Shown here in pieces: positions 34,885 through 47,000 of a stretch of 64,000 nt of DNA; positions within the stretch are counted from its first letter, which is position 1; every line of letters starts with the position of its first letter. The notes beneath the pieces are model-generated. The model made no database searches. It saw nothing but the letters and a program-made list of their open reading frames with translations, and was not told the DNA's origin. The DNA is taken from positions 527,638 through 591,637 of the forward strand of contig PJRA01000453.1 in the NCBI GenBank assembly GCA_016987375.1. Direction: 5' to 3'. Source of the DNA: Brachionus koreanus (Eukaryota; Rotifera; Eurotatoria; Ploima; Brachionidae). The position numbers and the translations under genes are program-made.

Positions 34885-35400
34885 TTATATGGGTATTCTA
34901 TAATAGCACCATGTCATTATTGTCGAAAATTGTCCAAAAATGTTTTTTTTTTCAATTTTCAATGTTCGACAATAACGACATGTCAGTATTCTATATAAAC
35001 ATGTTGATTACTTTAATTATTAAATTAAATACTTTAAGCAAAATTTAAGTATTATTTTAAGCGTTTATTTCTTTCTGTAATTATTTTTTAACATTTAAAA
35101 ATTTTATCATTTGGAATAAATTAAAAAAAAATTCAACAAAAAGAAATAAAAACATTAATTTAAATTTTTTTAAATCTCAAAATTTCCCTAAAAATATGTG
35201 TCCCTAAATTTAGAATTTTTTTTTCACATGTAAAAAGAAATACATTAATTATTTAAACTTTTTTGTTAATGATTCCCCCAAAAAACCATATGTTTTTATA
35301 GAATACTGATATATCGTTATTGTCGAACAGTGAAAATTGAAAAATATTACATTTTTGGACAAATTTTCGAAAAAAACGACATGATGCTACTCCATTTTGA
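34885..35400. mobile_element. Foldback element with hairpin-in-hairpin arms
   Basis: The arms about 34893-35000 and 35286-35395 are inverted copies of about 105 bp with scattered differences, separated by about 285 bp. Each arm is itself palindromic: ATGTCATTATTGTCGAA at 34911 pairs with TTCGACAATAACGACAT at 34965-34981, and a weaker version occurs at about 35312-35382. No reading frame lies inside. This looks like a foldback/MITE-type DNA element; no clear target duplication was seen. Confidence 0.7.
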
Positions 35401-35670
35401 AAACCAGTGTTCAATAATTTCAAATCAATTTTGGAACTTTTCTCAATGTTTAATAAACAGTATTTAAGAGTGAATAAAAAAATATTTCGAAAAAATCGAG
35501 CAAATATTTTATTTGAGGCCAGGCCAAAATTTCAATTTTCAAAATATTTAATTTAATTATTTAAATTTCTTTTAGTTAATTTAAATTTGAATCTTTTTTT
35601 TTTCTTGATATCACATTAATTTTAAGTATCATTTTTTTTGGAATAATTTTTAAAACTACTTTTAAATTAA

Positions 35671-37242
35671 ATGAGTTCTCCATCGATCTTATCATTTTTA
35701 GAATGTGTATCAAAATCTCCCGATAATAGAACAGATAATGTAAAAAAAATTTAATTGATTAAATTTTCAATTTTTTTCTAAATATTCAAGGAATTTATTT
35801 TAATCTACGAATATTTGAAAAAACTAGAAACTCTAGATGCATTTAAAGATTCAACTCTTCATTCCATGACTTATTCAATAAAAGTAAAACAATATCAGAA
35901 AGACAATTTTATATTTCAGTAAATAGAAAAAAAAAATTTTTTATTTTGTTCTAAAAATTAAAAATTAAGAAAAGGAGATTTGATTACAAGCTGGTTTATT
36001 TTATTCAGTGGTTCGGTTAAAATTGATGATCAAATTTTAAAACCGATTAACAAGTAGTCATTTTTTTAATAATTTTTTACTAGAAATAAATTTTACCAAA
36101 ATGCTGTCCAAGATTTGGTCGGAAAACTCATTTTCAAAATTTTCGATCAATTGACTCAATCGCTCTTGAGGATTCATTACTTTTAATAGTAAAATATTTA
36201 ATAAAATTCAATTTTTTCCTGTTTTAAATCTAAAACAAAGATTGATTATCATGGTGTTGAAAAGTTGTCTGAAGAAAAAAAATTGCCATCTAGTCCAAGT
36301 ATCATAACAGCACAGTCATGCATCGAAAACCTTAATGATAATCAAGAAAATATGGATATAATTGTTTTAAATGATGACAGTTCAAGTTGTCATTCCAAAG
36401 ACCTTGAGAACATATGTAACCAAGATGCGGAAATTATTTGTCTTACTGATGATGATGAAAATTATTATCACAGTGCATCTAATCAAAATGATGACCCTGA
36501 AGAAGATTCAGAATGCATCGAGTTGTGTTCAATTAATAAAAAATTACCACTAAGACGAGAAAATTTTGATTTTGATGACCAAGAAGTATTGGAAAGATGG
36601 CGAATTAAGAAAAGAGCTAATCCGAATGTAAATCTGTCTATGACCAATTATGGACTGAGGGCTTTTGGGGAAATTAGACTGGCACCTGAACGAAGATTCA
36701 AGCCAAATTTATTTTTCGATGAATCTCTTGATGAAACAAATTTATCTGATGAAGAAAAATATAAAATTGATCTTGAGGCACTTGAGCAAAAGATAAATTC
36801 TCAGTCATCTAGATTTAGCTTATTGATTGAAAATTATGATACTTTATTTAAAAAGTCTTTAGATATTTTAGATCAAAAGTACAAAAAAAATACTGAGGAT
36901 ATAATGCACCATTTTTGTCTTGAAAAAGATAAATTGATAGAAAATAATGACATTTGGTATCAGAATGAATTGAATAAGTTAAATTTTGACCGGAACAAGT
37001 TATTGAATCAGGCTGAAAGTAAAAAAAATAAAGCAGAAAAGGCTCTTAGAGACCTTTTTGATTCTGGTTGTTATGTTAAAGGCAAATTTAGAGAGTATGT
37101 AATCCTGGAGACTAAGCAACCCAAGGCAAGGCGACGGGCTTATTTTGATGATGGAAAGAGGTACATGCTTCTCTCCAAAAATCATATAAAAAATATTCTC
37201 ATTGAGGACATGATTTACGAATATTATTATGGCAAACCTTGA
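35671..37242 (+). CDS. Chimeric gene: RapGEF2-derived cyclic-nucleotide-binding-like N-terminus plus acidic/coiled-coil tail
   Basis: Five exons, 35671-35739, 35791-35918, 35970-36053, 36113-36188, 36241-37242 (452 aa), all GT-AG with 51-59 bp introns. Exons 1-4 are 69, 128, 84 and 76 nt, exactly as coding exons 1-4 of the RapGEF2 gene at 38002-53032, with the same phases. They align: SWFILFSGSVKIDD with CWYILLSGSVFIDG, and KFGRKTH with GFGRRST; the next exon opens IDYHG against IDYPK. The cyclic-nucleotide-binding fold therefore seems kept. Exon 5 has no second such domain, REM, PDZ, RA or GEF region. Instead it encodes an acidic linker (LTDDDENYY, PEEDSECIEL), a conserved-looking block (NYGLRAFGEIRLAPERRF), a coiled coil (about residues 270-380) and a basic C-terminus (PKARRRAYFDDGKRYM). 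I do not recognise this tail. It is tail-to-tail with RapGEF2, 759 bp apart. Confidence 0.85.
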
Positions 37243-38001
37243 TTGAAAATGTGTTTAATTTTTTTTTTTTGAGTAGAATTAACTTTGTATATAAAAATCA
37301 TGAAAAATCAACAGCCATTTTTTTTAATAATTTATTGTTGGATTGATAAAAAATTTACTCTTGAACAATTTTTGTACATTTAAATAAAGTAAAAATTAAA
37401 TTTAAAAATTTTTTATTTTTTAAAAATAATCGTTTCTGATTTTAATTTTTTTTTTCTTTAAAGATAAAACTTGAATTTTACAAAATAAAATAATAAGCGA
37501 TAAAAAAATAATTAATAATTACAGAGCGATTTCAAATCTTTCTGAATGTAAGTAAATTTTGGTAGAAATCAATTATAAAAAAAAATAATAATCAAGGTAA
37601 TTTATCTATTTAAATAAATATCAAATTGCACAAAAATAGCTTCTTGTTTTTTGTTTGGTTTTGTTTTATTTTTTTTGTTTTTTTTTTTGTTTAAAACACA
37701 GCCAATTGCATATACCATTCATAAGCGGATAGCTTTAGAATTTGATCAGTCTTTTAGCGGAACAATTCGGTTTTTTAGTACATTTTCAATTGTTAATTAA
37801 CAAATGGTACAAAATTTACAATAGAGCAAATATCCTAGTGGAAAATTTTCATAAAAATTTCAATTCAATAAAAATTTACAATAATTTAAAAAAAAATCAA
37901 TAAAATATTCAACAAAATTTCTCTCAAAAGTGATATAAAAATTTGTGACAAAAAAAATTGATAAAAATAATTCTTCATGTTTGGTCATATGAGCAACAAG
38001 A

Positions 38002-41000
38002 TCACACAGCTGATATTTGGTCTTCTTCATCTAAAAAAAAAAAGTTATATATTTTTTTTTCAATTTATTGTTTTCACATTTACCTAAATTGGTGTCTTTA
38101 ATGACTGGTTTGGCCAAATGCATTTCGCCATTAGGATGACTTTTTTTTGTCTTATTTCTAATATTGTGTTCTTGTCCTAAGTCTAGAAAAATAAATATAA
38201 AAAGACACTTTTAATAGAAAAAATAAATAAATTACATTTAGTAATCATAAAACTTCTCTGTTGAAAAATTGGAGAACATTGGTCCTGGTCAACATTGGAT
38301 GCCATGCTAGCCCGACCGGAATCAGCATCGCCGTGATGCATACCAGAGGACTTTATCACTGCTGTGCCATTAATTACAGTGGTCTGTGGACCTCTGGTTT
38401 CGTTTTGAAACTTTCCATTTAACTTAACTGTCGACACACTAGCATTCTCATTTGAAATTGAAAACTTGTTCAACGGTTGAGAGCTGCTCATTGATCGAAG
38501 CTTGGTTTTTGGCGAAAGAGGAACTGGCGGTGAAAAAGAACCAACTGCATTGTTGTGTAAATTTGTATTGGTGATCGAAGAAGATGATGAGTTTAGCGCT
38601 AGTCGTGAATTGCTCAAATGTGACAATGGCACCGACGAGGACGAAGAAGAATTTTTTACTGTTTTTGTTTTTGTCTCGGAGAGTGCGAGAAGTTTTTTCA
38701 TAGCTTCAGGAGAATGAGCACCTATGAATAAAATGATTATATTTTTTCTTAAAAAAAATTGGATTAGAGCTCATGCTGGATGAAAACAAGTTCTAGGTAT
38801 AAAAATAAACGGACAAACTTTTTTTTTTTAAATAAACTCAATTGTTTGATTAGAATGCCAAAAAAGAAAAAAAATTTTAAACAAATTTTCAATAAGTCAA
38901 ATGTTTATGCTCTTTTATTAAAATCAAAAAAAAAAACTTGTGTTTTAAATCAAATATTTATCTTTTCGGAATTAAAAATGTTTATAAAAAATCAGAGTTT
39001 TTTAAAAGTCACAAGTCTCAAGCCAAGTGCAAGTCAAAAACTTATAGTTTTTATTCTTTAAAAATCAATACAAATTTTTAATCATAAGAAAAAATTGTTG
39101 AAAATTTTCTTTTGTTAAAGAAAGTCAAATGTTAAAAAATTGGCTTAACTTGTAAATTTATATTTCAAAAATAATAAATTTAATTTTATAATTTGGAGAA
39201 TAAAGTAATAAAAAAATTTCAAGTTAATTCAAAAGACTATTTTTCTTTATATTAAATCGATATTGTTCAATACCTTTGGAACTAGAATCAGTGAACTTAA
39301 ATAATAAAATTCATTCCTTATTTTGATCTTCATTTTCTGGATATTGTGAGATTAAAATAAAACAAATATTCTTCTTTTTTAATAAATTAAGTAAATTAAA
39401 ATATTTAAAAATATACTGCAAGAAAGTGCAACATACTCTGTTGCACCTTTTTTATCTAACAATGACAAAAAATAAAACATCAATAAAATTTTAATTGACT
39501 ATCAATTTGATTTCGCCAAAAAAAAAAATTTGAAAATTTTATTTTAGATAAAAAAAATGCAACAAACTATATTGCACTTTAGTGCAGTATTTTTTTAAGA
39601 CTATTTTTTTTTAGTAAATTTATCAAAATAGGAAGAAATTTGTTTTGTTTGTATTTGAATTTTACAATTCCATTTTCTGGCTGTTTTATTAAAGTGTGTT
39701 GACTAGTGTTGGGGGCCGACCAAGAGGCCACGTGTCCGGCCAGAAAAAAAAAATACCGAGACCGTGGCAGGCCGGCGAAGCAGCGACCAACAAAAAGACC
39801 GACCGAGAAATGGCCGGCCAAATTTTAGAAGACCGTGTGGTGGCCGGCCTACTATCGGCCAAAATAAATATTTAGTTATTAAATGTCTAAATTATAAATA
39901 AAAGATTTTTAAAAAATATATAAAACATTATTTTAAAAAATTACCTAAAATAAAATAAAAGATAAATATAAATATAACTCTTTATGCCAATAAATTTTTT
40001 TAAAAATCTAACTAAATTTTTATATTGGACCGTGAGGTGGCCGGCCGGTCTGCACACGGTCGGCCGTTTAACGGCCTTTCTGTTGGCCAGCCACCATACG
40101 GCCGGTCCGTCACTTGGCCGGCCACCACACGGTCGGTCCTTTTAAAGACGGCTCACATACGGCCGTTAAATTCACGGCCATAAAAGGCCGTTTATAGCGA
40201 CCGGGCAAAGTTGACCGTTACCCAACACTAGTGTTGACCAGCAAATATCATGTTTTAATCCACATCAACTTCAATAATTAAGATAAAAAAAATTGACCTA
40301 TGAAGATTGAAAAAAAAATTTTAAAATTCGTACTTGGACTCTAATTTTGGACTTTTAAACCACCCTGTAAAAAATTTTCTAACAGAAATTCATGTAAAGA
40401 AAAAACCTATTTTGTATCGTTTTTTCATTGAAAAATTCAATCGGTTCAAATAAAATTTTTTTTTTCTAAACTAATAAAAAAGCAAAAAAGTTGGCTTATT
40501 AAATTTTTTTTAAAATTAATTTCTTTAAAGTAATTAAATTAAATTTTTTTTTTTGTATTTGATGAAAACCCTCAGACGTTGACTTTAGTTTAACTCTTTT
40601 CTCTACTTAACTATTTATTTTTCAAGTTTGTCCATTAGTGAATTTTTAAAAGCACAAATCAATCATTTTTTTTTCAAAATCCTTAACCTTTTGTCATTCG
40701 AAAGAAGACGAGCTAGATGAGCTTATAAATGAGTGTATTCTAAATCGATTTTTTTTGCCTTCAAAATTAAAATTAAATAAATAGTTGAGCTTTTTTTCTT
40801 ACCAAACAAGGAGCTTTTCTGCGAGTTTAGAATTCCGTTTCCGGTAGAGACCCCGCTAATAGCATTATTGACCATTGATCCAGTAGAAATATTGTGCATG
40901 TTGCTGTTGTTTAGAACATTGATGCTACTAAGGCTGTTTGCATGAGAGTTGCATGGCGATCCGCGTTTTCTCAGCGTATTGCCATTCGTCGAATTTTCCA

Positions 41001-44000
41001 AAGTTGACGAAAAAAGACGCAGTCGCTCTTCAGATGTTTCCAAATTTTTCGGCAAATTGTTCAAGTAATGCCGCACTTTTCTCACCATTACAGACTTAAT
41101 TTGATCAAGTTTAAAAAATGTCTAACATAAAATTATTTAATTTACTTCTTCATATAGCTTTTTTATGTGGTCGGCCTTTATGTTCAAACGGGTAAACTGA
41201 TGCGAACCAAAGCCGTAGTTGCGCTCGATTAGCGAGGGATTTGTGCAGCCAAATAGACTGAATATGATGCTGTGGCTAGTAGGCACGTCTTTCATTGACG
41301 TCAAATCGAATGGTGAGCTTGTCATCTGCACAATTGAGCGAACTGTTTTGGAAATTTTTCTCAATTTTTCAAAATTTATCAGCTCGTCTTCTAGAGTGCC
41401 GCCTGATTCATTTGTAAAATACAAATCTTTTTGACATACAGGAAAAAATGGTATCTGAAACAAAAAGTTAAGATAATAAATTTTTTTTTTTTTTTTTCAT
41501 TTTTATTTAAATTAAAATAAAATTACAATTGGAGCTTGAACTGATTCGCTTTTAAGCAAATTGCGGTACTTGCTCATGTTAAGTGATGGATCCATGATAG
41601 CCTTAAGTTCGGAAAGTATTTTTTTATTCTTGTTTGAGACTTTTTCCCATGTTTCCTTCAAACGTGTCACATTCGTATTGTCTAGGCCACTCACAATGGC
41701 AAAAAGAGAGTTGAAATTTTTGCATTTTTCACATACATCTGCAATTTGAATAAAATTTTTAATTATTTTAGCTCTTTTGAGAATGTTCGATTCGCGCAAT
41801 ATTTCGTTAATAACCCAGTAGAGTTCTTGATTGGAAAGCTCGGCAAAATTTTTCAAATTTTTGAAACCATTTTCAGTCTCTTTGTTGAATATTTTTTCAA
41901 TATATTCACTTGATTCGATTGATTTGAATATACAATAGTCTCTGAGAGTTAGTTGAGCTGCCACTTCAATTGGATCAAGTTGTAGAAAAGTTGTGTTCCA
42001 GTCTTTTAATAGCTCTTCAACAGCAGTCGAATCACTTAGAAACTGTTCTGATGAAACATTTGATTTTAAATAGTAGCGGGCATTTAGTGGTAACTTTTCG
42101 GCCAGGTTGTTTATTTGATCTGGCAATCGTTTTTGCTTTATCAAACGATCTTGGTCAACACTTACTTCACACAAAGCATATGCACTTAAATTACAAAATA
42201 AATTATTAACTTAATTAGTCCACGATTCTTTAGTTTTATTAAAACGCTCAGATTATTTGCAATTTTTTTACTCTCCTTATGCGCTCCTTGTGGAGCATAG
42301 TATCATTTGATTTCTATTTTAATTTTATATCAAAAGGTCTAAGGATTGTTCTGCAAAATGAATCACTTTTATTTAGGTTTAATAAAAAAATTTTTGTTAA
42401 AAAATGTTAGTGGCAACTTTTCAGTCAGATTGATTATTTGATCTCGCAATCGTTTTTGCTTATCAGCTCATCTTCTAGAGTTTTTAAAGAGGTCTGTTTT
42501 GGATGATAGAAATTTTTTATCAAATACTACAATTTGCCAAACAATACTTAGATCTTTAGACAAAAATTTAATTTAATTATAATTTTTGAAGTATTTTCTG
42601 AAAAATTTACATGCAAAGAATGAATACATAAAGTGATGAATTACCCTTTACTCAAATTTATTAAATAAAAAACTAAAGAATCTGTATTAATTTTTATTCT
42701 TTTTATTTTTCAAATTGTCTGAAATCATCTATGGACAAATATTGACATGACTCTAAACCCTTGCTACCTTGACTGAATTCAATAAAGCATGTGAACTAAA
42801 CAATCAAGCAAATTTTTCAATTTTTGTCAATTTGTTATAACAGGATCGACAATGTTCTCTCTTATGTGCATTAAAATAAAAAGGGAATCAAAAAGGAATT
42901 TTGACATTCCAATTGTTAAAAGATATTTATAAGTCAAACAGCTTCAAAACTCGACCCTTTAATAGTGCTAAGCCTCTTTTTAATCTTTTTTCCATGAAAA
43001 TAAGCATATTTTGCAACAAAAATTAATTAATTTTAATATTTTTTTGATTTCTGATTGAAAAAAATAAAATTTATTAAGCTACAAAAAAGCATAAAGCGAC
43101 GAAAAATCCCTCAAAATTATGATTGTTAAAATAATATTTCAATTATTTGAGCTAATTTTTTTTTTTTTAAAGGAGTAAAAAAATTATCAAAATTGTCTTA
43201 CTTGCTTCCAATGTCGTCGATAATGTTAAATTCATTTAGAGCTAGCATTACAACCTCTTTTGCCGTTGTTTCTTTATGAACTACCAAATATTTAAATGTC
43301 TGATCATTTTTGTATATTTTGAGAACATGTTCGCTCAAATATTGTTGTTGCTCCTGTAAAGTCATTTTAGCCAGACTGACATCAATCTGATTTGACTCAT
43401 TATTGACATTACTAGCACTATTAGTTCTGCTCAATCCTGTTGAATAATCAGTAGCTCTGTTAATTGCACTGACCGAACCAGAAAGACTTGAAGCAGTGCT
43501 CGAGTGAAAATTAGACAACGAAGGAGATGGTGAACGAGTTATGGACTTTAGCGATGGAGCAGACGAATCGCCATGTGACAGCGATTCGAGTTCTTTCGAA
43601 TGAGCCTTTCGATTAAGTCTTCCCAAAAATTTTTTCAACTGATTACTCTGACCACCAGTTTCCTTATGATTGATCATTTTGAAGTGATTTTTGTCTCTTG
43701 ATTTGTTTCGCGGTGTCATGCTATTTGGCGGTAGCGGTGGCATTGAGCCGATTGACTTTTTAGCCGGTTCATTGGACGTTGCCTCTTGGCCACTTGAATC
43801 CTTTCTTGAATCTTGTATATAATCAATTATGTACGAACCATTTGGATAGTTTTTTTTGTTTCTGTGCGGCGATTTTTCCGGATGAAGCATCATTTCGCTG
43901 TAGCCAATGGGGTTGTACTTGAGCTTGATGCTCGAATGGGTCGAAGACTTTAGAACTTCGATTGCGTTGGAAAGCGGTATGTGCTGAAATGAATGAGAGT

Positions 44001-47000
44001 TTACCTCGAGTATCTGATCGCCTTTTCTCATTCCCAATTCATAGGCCTTGCAGTCTTTGTCTACTTTGGACACAAAAATTCCATAGCCTTTCTCCCATCC
44101 GCCTTGAATCGAGAACATGAGACTCTCGTCTCGTTTAGACCGGGCCAAAGTGATCACCCTTGGCCTAGACTTGGTCGATATCGCTATATTCAGCACTCTG
44201 TACTGATCGTGCATTTTTTCCCTATGCAATTGATCTTGAAATTTATCTACAAATTCGTACAAATCTCGATTTTTTTCAAAGTCATTAAAATGATTTGTTA
44301 TCCACTCAAGAATGATGCGATAGACTTTTTTTTTGACATTAGTCTGTGTCAATGAGCTAAAGTAGTCACTCAATTTTTGGGATACATTGACAGGATTTTT
44401 GATAAAAACTCGATATGTAAGCAAAAAGTCTTGGATATAAGTTGGGTCGACTAGTGAATAGGAATCGTCCATAATCAGACGTTCTATTAGTTTGTCCGGC
44501 GTAGCTTTTAGTACTATCTCACCGGTCTTGTCACTTGAGTTGTTTATGGGCCTGAATTCACATATCATTACCAATTTATTATTTTCATAATAGGATTTTG
44601 TGTTCTCTTTGCTCTTGCTTAGAATTTCATAGTAGTCGTTTTGTTTTACAAGGACAAATTGACAGTCATCGCATTTCGTTCGCATGACACCCTCGTGATA
44701 CACCGATTCTAGAACTGGTGCTGTTCCAAAGCTTTAAATAAAAATATTTATAAAATTTTTTTTTCTTTTTATTAAGTCATTTTATTACTGATCACCAACG
44801 TTGTAGACTTTAATAGTCGAGTCCGGTAGAAAACACTCAACTTGACCATTGAGTACAACGGCCCATGAATCCAATTTTTCGTTATTGTCCAATACAATTG
44901 TGTCCGCTTTATCCACAATTCCCAGAACCATACAAGAACATAATTTTCGTGTAATTGGCTCAGTTAAATTGCTGAACGCCTTTAAGATTTAAAGTAAATA
45001 AATAATCCGAAAGAACAGGCTTTGTGTTTTGTGTGTGTGGGGGGGTAGGTAGAAATGAAGAAGGATTAGCAAAAGATTAGCCTAATGACCATTGAGAGAG
45101 TCGTCAAAAAAAAAAAGCTTATGAGTATTTCGATAAATGTGTAGATTGTATCGAATGTACGTCCAAATAAACAAAAATATTTTTTTTAAATTTAATAAGC
45201 TGTTAACAATATAATTAAGATGCTTATTATAAATAAATGCTTGATTTGTGGTCTATGATAATAAAGCCAAAGCTAGTTTCCCTCGAATGGCTTAAATTTA
45301 GATCACTTAATATATTGACACTTCCTAATGATTAATTTTGAATACGAGTCAATACGTGACCTGAATTAAGTATAACTTTTTCAAAAGTTAATTCTATTTT
45401 AACCTGTTTTTGAATTCAAGTCAAAAAACTAATAAATAAAAAACATATTTTTGTAAGCAATAAATTTTTTTTGGCGGAAATTAACCGTTTAGATTAACTT
45501 AAGATAATTGAACATATTGTTATTTAAATTGCTGCTAAGTTTGACCTAGATTGCTTATGGCAGCTGTGCCGAAATAAATAATATTTGGACTCTATAAATA
45601 AAATAAATGATGGCAAAATTATTCCAATTCAATCGATTGAGCTAATTGAACTATTTGGTAGTTTTTAATGATTTTTATTTAATTTTATATTTTTGCCATA
45701 ATCAAATAATTAAGTAGATATTAAAATTGGAAAAAAAATCTCCCCGAATAAAAGAAACTCGGTACTATTTAACACTTAACAGGATCGGTGTCAATTTTAC
45801 ACATTTTTCATTCCAAAAAAAACAAATTTTTGTTTAAAATATTTATTTTTAATTACAGATTTAGAAGGTTTTAGGTGGATATAATTTATTCTTTAAAAGA
45901 AATATGAGAATAAAGAAGGCTTAAAATTGTTACCAGTCCTTTGAGTGTTACAAGAGAATTAAAAAATCATGTCTCATGTAAAACAGAAGGTCAATTCAAT
46001 ATTATAGAATTTAAATGACTTTTAAAAAAAGTTTTCATAAGTTATCTACTAGTCACCTTTTCCAACTAGTCATAACTTGTACTTAAACCAGACTTGTTAG
46101 GGTTTTTTTTTTCATTACTTTTATGTAAATCTGAAAAATACCAAATAAGAAAACGTAAAACGAAAATTTCTTTTATTTGAGTCACTTTTTGGGCTGAAAA
46201 CTTTTTCGAATAGAAAAAATATTTTTGTTGACAAAAATTTTTAAAATTTGATGAAATACGGTAAGGGATTTTTAAAAAGTAAAAAAAATTTTTTTTAAAT
46301 TTTTGATCATTTTTGAATATTTTAAATGAAACTTCCTAATGATTCAATTGATTAGTGTTGTGTCAATTTTTTTATGAAAATTTTTAATTATTATCGTTAA
46401 GGGCGAGATCAAGGTTTCACTTTATGCTAAGATAAAAATTTTTTTTTTTTGTAAGTTCAATCAATTGAACTTATTGAACTAAGTAGCTAGATATTTTTAT
46501 TAATGGAAATAAATTTTTTATGAAAAAATTTTAAAATAGAATTTTTAAAAAATAAACACATCTTAGAGTTTCTAGTTTTAAATTTAGGTTTTTGTTTTTA
46601 TTTTTAAATATACCTGAATCGGAATCTTAAAATTTATTGATTCATTTTACGTTTTTTTGTTTAAAATTTTTACGGATTCTTTGATACATGGTTATTCTAG
46701 TTAAATTGAGGATAAATTTACTAATAAACAATTATGTATTAAAAAAAATACAGTTAAAAATTCATCATTAATAGCATATTTTGGTCTAATGAAAATTATT
46801 TAAATGATCGGTGCTCAGATATTTTCCAATTTATAAATTTGGCATTGCATTTTTAACTTAAAGAATTATTTCTAAAAAAAGTTTACTTATTATTTTGAGT
46901 CATAAAATTTTGCGTTTTTTAAAAGGCAGATTTTTGGAATCTTTGTAATTCTAAAACTTTTAATCAAATTAAAGGCTAAAATAATAAAAAAAAACAGAAT

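Noticed and set aside
36120..36178. Minus-strand frame starting MNPQERLSQLIENFENEF with a GT donor, suggesting an antisense gene
   Set aside because: The plus strand here is exon 4 of the chimeric gene with exact 76-nt length and protein match to RapGEF2; the antisense frame has no continuation or family match.
39700..40240. GC-rich island as a CpG-type promoter within RapGEF2
   Set aside because: The perfect inverted ends and 8-bp duplication explain it as a hAT-type insertion.
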